From Paenibacillus sp. FSL A5-0031 (lineage in GTDB: Bacteria > Bacillota > Bacilli > Paenibacillales > Paenibacillaceae), in contig NZ_MRTD01000001.1 of assembly GCF_001956295.1 (NCBI RefSeq), positions 1 to 64,000 on the forward strand: a stretch of 64,000 bases of DNA, read 5' to 3'. The notes beneath the pieces were generated by a model. The model was not told where the DNA came from. It was given only the letters and a program-made list of their open reading frames with translations, and did no database searches. A program made the translations under genes and the position numbers. The number at the start of each line of letters is the position of its first letter. Position 1 is the first letter of the stretch. This document shows positions 1 through 7,638 of this stretch, piece after piece.

Positions 1-1
1 T

Positions 2-181
2 GTTTATCATAGTAATGCGAATAGTAACTTTTCTATGGAATGGAAAGATGAGAATACTCTATATATTGTAAATGAAGAACCACAGTTCCCCAATTCAAAT
101 AGAAGTGTTAATTTGGAAGTTGAAAAAGAGACTTATTTCGATGGAGGATTGGTTTGGAGGATAATCAACAATCAACATTAA
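2..181 (+). CDS. 3' end of a hypothetical protein (partial)
   Basis: An open frame runs from the window edge to a TAA at 179-181, about 59 residues ending in VWRIINNQH. The tail is hydrophilic, with a W-K-D-E-N-T-L-Y segment that looks like the C-terminal beta strands of a small secreted or membrane-anchored protein (DUF5412-like proteins have a similar tail, but this is only a resemblance). The 5' part is outside the window, so function is not called. Confidence 0.45.
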   Translation, partial: VYHSNANSNFSMEWKDENTLYIVNEEPQFPNSNRSVNLEVEKETYFDGGLVWRIINNQH

Positions 182-294
182 CAGAGCCAAAGTGAAAAAG
201 AGATATTGATGCGCTTCTTTTATGAGCCGAGTAAAGAAGTTTAGAGAGAAATCAGCTATCGATAAGGGTTGATTTCAGGAGGTGGTAAATCCAA

Positions 295-965
295 TTGCTT
301 AACAAAAAAAGACTTTTTGGTTCCGTATTACTGTTATTAATACTGTTTTGTATAATCGTCTTACAACAAAAAAAATAAATTCGATGGGTGTGCAGTTAGT
401 TAAAAAAAATAGTAAAATAATGGAAAAAGAACAAACAGCCAGCACATACAAAAATGAAATATTCATTAAAGAGAAGGATTTCTTAAAACTAAAAGCTGAC
501 TTTGAGTTGGAGAAGAATAAATTGAATGAAAATTTAGCTGATCTTCAATTGGAAAATACAAACCTTGTATCTGAACTAAAAAGAGTGAATTCATTTATGC
601 TTGAAGCACTCTTGGATGGAAGTGGAAGAACACCTATTGTTGACAGTTCCATATCGCCCGATATTCTATCAACAATTTTTAAACTGTATGATGCAATGAA
701 TAGGAATGATATCAAAGATTTTCATAAAATTGATGTGAAAGGAGTTCTAACTGGTTTATACGAAAATCGAGATAATATTGAGAAAATACTATGGATTCGT
801 CACGACCCGGATAATAGAGCAAAGGCCATCCAAAACGAATTCGGAGTAGAATCTAAAGTAGAACTATTGGTAGTGATTTTTTTAGATAAGGGCGGTTCAA
901 TATTTGACCCTAATTTCGCGATGGTAAAAGAGCATGATAAATGGATTATATTAAGAGAGGATTAA
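295..965 (+). CDS. Hypothetical membrane-anchored coiled-coil protein, frame broken at an A8 run
   Basis: A good RBS (AGGAGGT, 277-283) precedes TTG 295, which opens a 26-codon frame encoding basic residues and one strongly hydrophobic segment (GSVLLLILFCIIVL), then hits TAA at 376-378. The rest of the protein continues in the -1 frame from the run of eight A at 368-375 (QQKK joins INSMGVQL) to a stop at 965. That part has a coiled coil (about residues 45-90 of the joined protein) and a compact C-terminal domain ending in DKWIILRED. A start at ATG 384 would lose the membrane anchor and has no RBS. The joined product would be about 223 residues. Either the gene is mutated, or slippage on the A run restores the frame. 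The domain family was not recognised. Confidence 0.5.
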
Positions 966-1014
966 TTAGTATCAATAACATGGATTATCCTAGGGAATGA
1001 GTCTGATGTTGTCA

Positions 1015-1041
1015 TTGAACTATCTGGGAACGATAGTTCAA
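1015..1041. repeat. Repeat A core with perfect 10-bp inverted repeat
   Basis: TTGAACTATC (1015-1024) and GATAGTTCAA (1032-1041) are perfect inverted copies around a 7-nt centre. This is the most symmetrical copy of the dispersed repeat seen also near 1403, 1560, 3212, 3887, 5706, 29889, 31666 and 51080. Confidence 0.6.
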
Positions 1042-1074
1042 TAATAATGCCCCTCATTGCGAAGGCCTTCGTAT

Positions 1075-1407
1075 ATGAATGGGAATAATATTGGGGGCGT
1101 GGAAGTGAGCGATGATCTAGTAAAAAACAGAGTAGTTCGGATCCTCAATGACATGCTTAATGGGAAAATAAATATTATATTTGGATGCCTTGAACTGGAT
1201 GGGTTATGGTATCAAGGCCATACCTTTATTGGAATAGATTTTGGAGAGCATTATCACAATTTGGCTCATATACCCTTACCTGCGCAATATCATTTGTGGA
1301 ATCAAGAAGCGTTAAAGGAACGCATAAAAGAACTAGATGCATACAAGCCAAATATCTTATATTCAGCGAGATTATTGTTAGACGAAATGAATATAGAACG
1401 TCGTTAA
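1075..1407 (+). CDS. Hypothetical protein, about 110 aa
   Basis: Small soluble protein starting at ATG 1075, or in the same frame at TTG 1057. It has a mixed alpha/beta pattern with an aromatic-rich centre (GLWYQGHTFIGIDFGEHYHNL) and a helical C-terminus. It has no signal peptide or membrane segment. Its TAA stop lies inside the next repeat A core (TTAAGCTAAAGGG), and another repeat A core lies just upstream, so the gene sits between two repeats like a cassette. The family was not recognised; the size and neighbourhood would fit an immunity-like or other accessory gene, but nothing shows this directly. Confidence 0.5.
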   Translation: MNGNNIGGVEVSDDLVKNRVVRILNDMLNGKINIIFGCLELDGLWYQGHTFIGIDFGEHYHNLAHIPLPAQYHLWNQEALKERIKELDAYKPNILYSARLLLDEMNIERR

Positions 1408-1430
1408 GCTAAAGGGAAACGACAGTAGAT
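1403..1430. repeat. Repeat A core (degenerate)
   Basis: TTAAGCTAAAGGG followed by AAACGACAGTAG matches the repeat A core with a few changes. It overlaps the stop codon of the preceding hypothetical gene. Confidence 0.5.
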
Positions 1431-1558
1431 TGCAATTCGGAAATCCCTCATTTGTTTATTGCTGTAACAGGTATTTTTCATGCGGAACTTTTTTGGCGTT
1501 CACCTGAATTGAGAAAGCGAATCTGTTTAAGTAAGCTAACGAAACACAATAGAAATGC

Positions 1559-1622
1559 TGAAGGGCTGCCCCATGGCGGCCCTTCGCTATGCTTAAAAAG
1601 GGCAGTGTTGTTTAACAAATAT
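1559..1622. repeat. Repeat A hairpin plus core
   Basis: A hairpin with AAGGGCTGCC/GGCGGCCCTT arms (1560-1583) is followed by TTAAAAAGGGCAGTG and GTTTAACAA, a degenerate copy of the core seen at 3280. Short open frames on both strands here only reflect the palindrome. The hairpin may also end transcription ahead of the sigma gene. Confidence 0.5.
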
Positions 1623-1700
1623 GAAGTCCCAACATTTTTGAGGGGCAAGTGTATACATAAAGGAAGCTCATTCGTTATATAGCATGAAGGGAGGTTCAAG

Positions 1701-2195
1701 GTGGACAATGAGCTGATGTATCGACTTATAAATCTGAAAATGAAACAAATCCAGCGATATTTGATCCGTCTAGGAGCCGACCGAGACGTCGCTGAGGATA
1801 TCGTTCAGGAAACCATTTACAAAGGGCTGTTATACATAGATTCCATTCATGAGGACAAATTTTCGGCATGGATGTTCAAAGTTGCCCTAAATCATTATTA
1901 CGATCTGTGCCGAAAGAAAAAACGGATGGAAATTCCGATTGAGGATGTCGCAGCTGAAGGTAATGAAGCCCCGGAAGAACTTTTCCTCCAAAAGGAAAGA
2001 CGGGAAGAGATCGAACGCGTATTGGAAGATCTAACCCCCATCTATAAGCAGTTACTGATCATGAAATATGAATTGGATTTGAGCTATCAAGAAATATCCG
2101 GTTTGCTAGGTATACGCATGGAAATGGTAAAAACATATTTGTATCGAGCTCGAAAACAATTTCAAAAAAAATATGGAGGCCTGCATGATGAATGA
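1701..2195 (+). CDS. ECF-type RNA polymerase sigma factor
   Basis: 164 residues, the usual ECF length. Region 2 (about residues 10-75) contains the helix RDVAEDIVQETIYKGL and the tryptophan-containing segment of sigma2. Region 4 (about 105-160) contains LSYQEISGLLGI followed by VKTYLYRARKQF, the -35 recognition helix-turn-helix. It starts at GTG 1701, preceded by GGGAGG. Its last codons overlap the next gene, a membrane anti-sigma candidate, the usual arrangement for translational coupling. SigM/SigV-like envelope stress function is a family-level inference; the signal is unknown. Confidence 0.9.
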   Translation: MDNELMYRLINLKMKQIQRYLIRLGADRDVAEDIVQETIYKGLLYIDSIHEDKFSAWMFKVALNHYYDLCRKKKRMEIPIEDVAAEGNEAPEELFLQKERREEIERVLEDLTPIYKQLLIMKYELDLSYQEISGLLGIRMEMVKTYLYRARKQFQKKYGGLHDE

Positions 2196-3186
2196 TAAAG
2201 AATTTAACCCAGATGAAGATGGAGGATTATCAAAACTGATAAAAAAAGCGAAGCGAAGATCGATGTGGCGGATCGTGGGGGTATCTCTGGGTATTTCCCT
2301 ACTCGTTCTAGCTTGTGCGTATCTTGTAAACCTGCAACTGCTATATAAAAAAGCGGACCATGCTCTGCGTGATATTTCGATGTTCAAAGAAATTAGTGGT
2401 CCAAATCAGTACGGAGCAGGCTACCGACAAAACTTCGGTTTTCTTGAGGGGGCTCTAGAATTTCAGACATATAAGCTAGTAGAGGGTATTCCCGTTGTTT
2501 GGAATAAAGAAACCTATGAGTTCAATGCAGTGGGTAACTTCTCCAGGTCTCTTGGAGACTATTCTTCTCTATCGCTACCTGACTTCTCCATGAGCAATGA
2601 AAAGTTTGACTATCTAAGACCTTACAATCCTTACAATGGTGAAAGAGAGATGTTGTTTTACCTTCCTGATGTCTCTTACCCGAAGGTTCTGAATGAAACT
2701 TCGCAGCTTGATGACATGGATAGCAGGAAATTGGTCGAGCTAGGAATCTCATTTAATACACACTATACCGTGGAGCAGATCAATGAGATGTTGCCGCCAA
2801 GTATACATCCCGTGTGGTATTGGGTGGACACCTATTCAAATAAAAAGCCATACCTAGCTAAGAAAATGCCTGACGGTACTATTGATAACCCGTCGCCCGA
2901 CCCAGCACGAAGAGTGTATGGATTCGGAGTTCACCCCGATTACGAGGATGTAACCGAAAAAGATTTCCTATCAGCTGTACAGAACGGAATAAACGTCAAG
3001 GGAAAATACTATAGCGAATACAAACGCATCTTTGATTATTTGAGGCAAGAAAAAGAGAAACCGGCTCAAAGTGATGTCCGTATACTCGGCGTTGTCGTGA
3101 CGGGAACAGTGGAACATTTAAAAGCACTAAAGGGGCAGAGATATGTGAAAGCAGCCGTATTGGGAGCAATTGTTGATAAATACTAA
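2188..3186 (+). CDS. Membrane anti-sigma factor (Sigma_reg_N/Sigma_reg_C type)
   Basis: A protein of about 332 residues: a short cytoplasmic N-terminus (LSKLIKKAKRRSMWR, expected to hold the cognate sigma), one membrane helix (about residues 28-50, GVSLGISLLVLACAYLV), and a large external domain. The external region has the pattern of proteins paired with ECF sigma factors that carry a sigma-factor-regulator C-terminal domain. The start is taken at ATG 2188 (ATG 2185 is also possible), with GGAGG at 2175-2179. The gene overlaps the sigma stop by a few bases, which supports co-expression and a sequestering role. Confidence 0.75.
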   Translation: MNDKEFNPDEDGGLSKLIKKAKRRSMWRIVGVSLGISLLVLACAYLVNLQLLYKKADHALRDISMFKEISGPNQYGAGYRQNFGFLEGALEFQTYKLVEGIPVVWNKETYEFNAVGNFSRSLGDYSSLSLPDFSMSNEKFDYLRPYNPYNGEREMLFYLPDVSYPKVLNETSQLDDMDSRKLVELGISFNTHYTVEQINEMLPPSIHPVWYWVDTYSNKKPYLAKKMPDGTIDNPSPDPARRVYGFGVHPDYEDVTEKDFLSAVQNGINVKGKYYSEYKRIFDYLRQEKEKPAQSDVRILGVVVTGTVEHLKALKGQRYVKAAVLGAIVDKY

Positions 3187-3211
3187 ACATCAATACTTGT
3201 AGGAGACTTTT

Positions 3212-3311
3212 GAACTAACGGGGAACAATAGTTGAACAAACAAGGAGTAGCTTGCTACGGCAGCCGCTCCTTTTCTTTGTTAAGCTAACGGGCAGGATAG
3301 TTTAAACAATA
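3212..3311. repeat. Repeat A, composite: core-hairpin-core
   Basis: Core 1 (3212-3240, GAACTAACGGGGAACAATAG), a hairpin with AAGGAG/CTCCTT arms (3242-3272), then core 2 (TTAAGCTAACGGGCAGGATAG at 3280-3300, running on to 3311). It separates the anti-sigma gene from the kinase gene and shows the full two-core layout of this repeat. Confidence 0.6.
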
Positions 3312-3365
3312 GGACGAAATACTCTCAACATAGGTAGTTCCACGAATAGAATCTGGAAGAAAGAG

Positions 3366-3872
3366 GTGTTTGCAATCCGAATCCATATCATCGGCGGCTC
3401 AGGAAGCGGTAAATCCTATATCGCGGCGTTATTGAGCGATAAGCTCCGGATCCCGCATTATGATCTAGACGATATTTTCTGGGATCATCAATCCAACGAA
3501 TATGGCGTAAAGGCACCGGAGGATGAGCGTGACCGCCGGCTCAGAGAAATCATCGGTCTCGATTCGTGGATCGCAGAAGGCGTATACAGGTTCTGGGTAG
3601 AGCCGAGTTTTGCCGCTGCAGATAAGATCGTCGTACTTATGACGCCGTTGTCCGTTCAGGAGGAACGAATCTGGAAGCGTTATGAAGAGCGCATTGCGGG
3701 TATCGTCCCAAGCAAGAAGCGTGAGACGCTCGAAGGCATCCACAACTTGTTGGCATGGAATAAAGACTACAATCTGACGAAGCTGCCTAACATGATCGAC
3801 CATTGGGACTATAAGGACAAAATGATCCTCGTTCGCGATAATTTGGATCTTCTTGAACTTCAATTGATGTGA
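3366..3872 (+). CDS. P-loop nucleoside/nucleotide kinase-like protein (FlaR/DNA topology modulation type)
   Basis: 168 residues starting at GTG 3366. The Walker A loop GGSGSGKS is at residues 10-17. It is followed by the HYDLDDIFWD motif typical of the small adenylate-kinase-like family annotated as topology modulation protein or P-loop AAA protein. The WIAEGVYRFW strand and the R-x-x-K-R-E-T lid segment also fit. The protein is cytosolic and its substrate is unknown. It is a single gene flanked on both sides by repeat A copies. Confidence 0.75.
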   Translation: MFAIRIHIIGGSGSGKSYIAALLSDKLRIPHYDLDDIFWDHQSNEYGVKAPEDERDRRLREIIGLDSWIAEGVYRFWVEPSFAAADKIVVLMTPLSVQEERIWKRYEERIAGIVPSKKRETLEGIHNLLAWNKDYNLTKLPNMIDHWDYKDKMILVRDNLDLLELQLM

Positions 3873-3886
3873 CTTGGTTTTTCTTG

Positions 3887-3965
3887 TTAAGCTAATGGGA
3901 CACGATAGTTGAATAATACACATGAATGAGCAGGCTCTGCGATGGTCTGCTCATTTTATTAAGCT
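3887..3965. repeat. Repeat A, interrupted by the IS110 element
   Basis: Core TTAAGCTAATGGG at 3887-3899 with CGATAGTTGAA following, a hairpin with ATGAGCAG/CTGCTCAT arms (3926-3953), then TTAAGCT at 3959-3965, where the second core stops abruptly. Its continuation (CTAACGGGTAACGATAG) is at 5706-5722, on the far side of the insertion element. The intact equivalent is at 31694-31750. Confidence 0.65.
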
Positions 3966-4052
3966 CCCTCGAAATGATTCAGTTTCCTCACTCTGACTCA
4001 TGAATTCGCAGGATTTCATCCTTTAGTTCGTATTAAGAATAGGATGAAGGTG

Positions 4053-4355
4053 GGGCCGGTAGCTGAGAGATGAGGAGATGGGCAGGCGGAAATAAGGGTG
4101 AATACTCATCACCCATATTGTTCCATATGTGCACGTCTCCACTCTACCCTAGCGATTCTCGCTCCCATGTCTCAACGGGTCATAGCCCTTTCATTCCTTC
4201 GTCACATCTAAACTAAGGGGTGGAGGTCGGTCTTTCTAACGGAACGGGTCCGAGCCCTTTTGCGTAACATCTCCCGATACTCCGTGCTTCTTGTCATCCT
4301 GCGAATGCTTGAGCTGGTGAGGCCTGACTGATCTTAGGCTGCTTGTGGGAAAACT
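4053..4355 (-). ncRNA. Candidate bridge/seek RNA region of the IS110 element
   Basis: Non-coding DNA downstream of the transposase, within the element. It holds a direct repeat, AACGGGTC-NN-AGCCCTTT, at 4174-4191 and 4243-4260. It also holds CTAACGG at 4236-4242 and CTCAACGGGT at 4171-4180. These match the target site CTAACGGGT, including the CT core, abutting the insertion point. That is what guide loops of an IS110-type RNA would look like. The ends of the RNA are not defined. Confidence 0.4.
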
Positions 4356-5593
4356 CTAGTTGAATCGTAAGTTCCTTTTTGCCAGGCTGACCAGTAGCCG
4401 CGCTACTTTACTACATAGTTTCATGATGGATTTCATTTTCTTCAGGTTCTTTATTTCCACATTGTAACGGTGCAAAGCCCGAATTTCCGGGTTCGTCATG
4501 ACCATACACATCGTCATGAGATAGAGAAAATGACGCAGACGTGGCCGACCTCGTTTGCTAAGCACCATCTTTCCTCTCCACTTCCCGGAACTGGCCTCAG
4601 CTAGATACAACCCAGCGTGCCGCAGTAGAGCATTTCCATGCGAATAGCCACTTAGATCACCTGCCTCACCGAGTATACCAGCTAGACTCGTAGCACTGAC
4701 ACCTCGTATTTCAAGCAGCTTCTGTGCGTATGGAATGCGTTCAAGAATGAGATGGAGCTCGCGCTCAATCTGTTCAAGTTGGCACTGGGCTAGGTCATAT
4801 TCTTCAAGCAATTGCCCCAGATGAAGCTTGTAAGCCTTGAGTGCTTGGGTAGTACCAACACTTGATTTTGCTAGTGATATGAGGAGCTCAGCGCGTTTAA
4901 CTCCAGCATGACGCTTTACATATTTCTTCCAACCGTCGAGGACCTGGTCCGTGCTTAACCGACTGAGTTCGCTTGGCAAAGGGAAGAGTCTGAGTGTTGC
5001 AATTGCACTGGTGCTGGTAAGGATTTTAAAGACCTGACGTAGCTCAGGAAAAACAATGTCTACCAGCGATGAATCTGATTGACCGCACTGTTGTGGCGCT
5101 TGGTAACCGTCTCTCGATTTGCCATGAGAATGCGTAGTTCCTCATATGCTTCCGGATGAAAACGAACAGGGGAGTAGTACCCGTTCTTGATCATATCTGC
5201 AATGACAAGGGCGTCCTTACGATCGCTTTTAGACGGTGAATTGTCCCGGTTTTCTTTGTTCTTTTTGACGAGATGAGGATTAACCAGAACAGCTTCAATG
5301 CCTTGAGTGGCAAGCCAACGTGCAAGGCTGAACTAGTAGTGGCCGATTGGTTCCATTCCAACAATGACGCTACTCAGCTTGTAGGATTTGAGCAGATCTT
5401 GAATCCTACGTTCAAATAGTTTGAACCCTTCACGATCGTTACCAAACTCAAGCGGAGTACCCAGAGCAATGCCGCGAAAGCTGACAGAGCGGGCCACATG
5501 AACTTCCTGGGCGATATCTACGCCGACGACTAGGTGAGAAACGGTAATGTTTTCAATGAGTTGATTTTGCTTGTCCTGTGATATAAACTTCAT
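4356..5593 (-). pseudogene. IS110-family transposase, disrupted
   Basis: The start is ATG 5593 with AGGAGGT upstream on the minus strand. The N-terminal DEDD domain has VGVDIA and VGMEPIGHY, then a TAG at 5333-5335 where homologues have Trp (GHYW). The frame continues through NPHLVKKNKENRD and SDRKDALVIAD to HRW and an out-of-frame TAG at 5060-5062. Adding one base there restores VDIVFPELRQVF. The C-terminal Transposase_20 region (IRGVSATSLAGILGEAGD, SSGKWRGKMVLSKRG) is intact to the stop at 4356. The full product would be about 412 residues, normal for the family. Two lesions make it a pseudogene unless they are sequencing errors. Confidence 0.85.
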
Positions 5594-5705
5594 AGAAGAG
5601 CGACCTCCTGATGGGCTTTTTGAGGCTTTTGACCTCGTGCGTAACTCCATCGTACAGAGGCGCTCGTTTTTATTCAAACTCCAAATTATTCGTTTTACAG
5701 GAATT

Positions 5706-5766
5706 CTAACGGGTAACGATAGTTGAAGCACTGACAACCAGGCTGCCGATTACTTCGGTGGCCTTT
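5706..5766. repeat. Right half of the interrupted repeat A plus hairpin
   Basis: CTAACGGGTAACGATAG (5706-5722) resumes the core cut at 3965. It is followed by a hairpin with AGGCTGCCG/CGGTGGCCT arms. The rest of 5767-5981 holds no gene that could be recognised. Confidence 0.6.
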
Positions 5767-5981
5767 TGTGCTTGTCATGAAAGCTTGGTCATAGCTTTTG
5801 AATCGGGTATAAAATGTTGGCAATTATGCACCGCGGCGCATTTTTCGCCGATAGCCCCGTTAAGCCGTGAAGTACCCTAAGTGACATTGAAGAGTTAGGA
5901 TGTTGGGCACTGGTTCCAGTTTTTTATGTGATACAATAAGTAGAAAGGATAGAAATTGGCAATTAGGAACGGAGGGAAAGC

Positions 5982-6602
5982 TTGCTTAAGTGGAATAGCG
6001 ATGTATGGGGAAAGCTAGATGGGCCGTACGGTTCTGCAGAGAACGTACCTGTGTTATTGCAGCAGCTAATGCGACAATATAATCAGGAGGTTTTTGACGA
6101 ACTCTTTCAGGAGTATTTGTTCCATCAAAATACGATATATACGGCTACATACGCGGCGATGCCGTATTTGGCACAGCTAGCATGCTTCACATCGGATGCG
6201 GAAGTGCGTAAAGAACTGTTTCTCAATTGCGGTATCATCGAGACAAGCTCCGATGGGCGAGATGAGGCGCCATTCCCAGCATCTTGGGCTGAACTAGCTG
6301 AGGATGTAGGCAGCTCCGTTTGTACGGAATTGTATCGTGAATATGTAGAAGCAATTGGCAAGCTCAGGGCGCTTACAAAGGAAGTATTTTCCTATACAGC
6401 CCAACATTCCATAGATGGGATGGAGAAGCGTTACATTCTTGTTGCGGACGCTGCTTATCGGGGCTCATATATCACTGCCAACATGTTGTTGACGTTTAGT
6501 AACGGTGATGAGTATGTGGCCGTGTGTTCGGCCTGCGAGGAAGATGTGTTCATATGGCCTAAGCTGAACCTTACCATAAGTGACGGCGAAAAGTTGAGTT
6601 GA
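5982..6602 (+). CDS. Hypothetical protein, 206 aa
   Basis: Starts at TTG 5982 with GGAGGG upstream. It is an acidic, helix-rich soluble protein with an N-terminal WGKLDGPYGSAENVPVLLQQL segment, followed by paired helices reminiscent of HEAT-like repeats (YAAMPYLAQLACF). Similar N-termini occur in proteins found near polymorphic toxins, so an immunity-type role is possible but unproven. It is a single gene between the repeat A/IS110 block and the convergent WYL regulator relic. Confidence 0.6.
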   Translation: MLKWNSDVWGKLDGPYGSAENVPVLLQQLMRQYNQEVFDELFQEYLFHQNTIYTATYAAMPYLAQLACFTSDAEVRKELFLNCGIIETSSDGRDEAPFPASWAELAEDVGSSVCTELYREYVEAIGKLRALTKEVFSYTAQHSIDGMEKRYILVADAAYRGSYITANMLLTFSNGDEYVAVCSACEEDVFIWPKLNLTISDGEKLS

Positions 6603-6624
6603 AGTTGAAGCTTTAATGCTAAAT

Positions 6625-7539
6625 CTACCAGGAATAGTTCTCCATCATTTGATATAAATAATTTCGAAAGTCTTCAATATAGGTTTTGGGCTCTACAACT
6701 TTTAGATGAGTGCCGAAGCTTGCTAAAAGTTGAAATCCCATACGATTTTGTGGGACATAAATGGTTGCTAATAAAAATCCAGAACTATGGTCTTCAATAC
6801 TTCTTCGACCATACCTTTCGATGATTTGATCTTTTATGCTAGGCGATATCCATGCCTTAATCGTGACGAATTCAGGTAGATAATTTGCTTCGTGTACTTG
6901 CTCTGACCAATCGTCTCTAGGATGAAACGCGCGTTCATCCATAGTAATATGATCGATCCGAGATAACTTGAAAGTTCGATTTCCCTGTCGATGTAAACAG
7001 AATCCTTTCAAATACCAACTCGATTCGCTAAAATGCAGCTCATAGGGCTCGACCATTCTATTCGTTACAGCCCCGTCCTTATCTGTATAATCAAACGAAA
7101 CCAGCCTCTTTTTTGAAATGGATTCTTGACATGTCTTTAAGGTTTCAAGAATCTCGGATCGACCTTCCCAATCATAAAACGACAGTTGAATGGAACGATT
7201 TAGAGACAATGGACTAACCATTGCCTCTATTTTTTTTATCGTTCTTTCAACTTCTTCAGTACGGAGGATTTGTTCCAATCCACCGAGCGCAGTTAATATA
7301 TTCTGTAAATCGGAGCTGCTTAAAAGGCGTTTATCAACCTTGTATTAATCCATTATGCCGTAGCCCCCTTTGACCCCATTGACAGAGTAGATCGGGATGT
7401 TCGATAAGCTCAATGTTTCCATATCGCGAAGGATCGTTCTTTTGGAGACATTGAATAGTTGTGAGAATTCCGTTGTAGAAACAACCTCTTTTTTCAGCAA
7501 TATCATGATAATCGAAATGAGTCTCTCCACTTTGTCCAT
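6625..7539 (-). pseudogene. WYL-domain transcriptional regulator, split by one nonsense codon
   Basis: ATG 7539 opens an HTH_11 winged helix (VVSTTEFSQLFNVSKRTILRDMETL) followed by GGYGIMD and a TAA at 7345-7347. The same frame then continues without loss: YKVDKRLLSSSDLQNILTALGG, and on into the WYL domain (KKRLVSFDYTDKDG, ESSWYLKGFCLHR) to the stop at 6625. One codon change (TAA for GAA, which homologues have as Glu) explains the break. The intact protein would be about 304 residues, normal for YafY/DeoR-like WYL regulators. It is divergent from the hydrolase gene at 7639, the likely target. Confidence 0.8.
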
Positions 7540-7571
7540 AATTGCCCTCTTTTTTTACATGATTTCAGAAT

Positions 7572-7607
7572 GGTGACACCTTGATGTCACCTTTTATCCA
7601 TTATACT
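7572..7607 (+). promoter_or_regulatory. Operator palindrome and promoter between WYL regulator and hydrolase
   Basis: GGTGACA (7572-7578) and TGTCACC (7585-7591) form a perfect 7-bp inverted repeat with a 6-nt spacer. A TATACT box follows at 7602-7607, so the palindrome overlaps where the -35 of the hydrolase promoter should be. Its position between the divergent genes suggests it is bound by the WYL regulator. Confidence 0.5.
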
Positions 7608-7638
7608 ACAAGTATCACAAGAAGGAGGTTTTAATTCA

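Larger units (their letters stand above)
3964..5707 (-). mobile_element. IS110-family insertion element inserted in repeat A
   Basis: Limits are set by the split repeat A core: TTAAGCT ends at 3965 and CTAACGGG resumes at 5706, leaving a CT on both sides, as expected for IS110-type insertion with a 2-bp core and no terminal inverted repeats. The transposase is on the minus strand. About 390 nt of non-coding DNA lie downstream of it and only about 110 nt upstream. Long 3' non-coding DNA is the layout known for the IS1111 group. The element appears inactive because the transposase frame is broken. Confidence 0.75.

Noticed and set aside
1452..1708. Overlapping open frames on both strands before the sigma gene
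   Set aside because: They arise from the repeat A hairpin; neither has an RBS or a protein-like pattern.
1015..5766. Repeat A as integron attC sites
   Set aside because: The cassette-like spacing is suggestive, but the arms do not fit RYYYAAC/GTTRRRY core sites and no integrase gene is seen.
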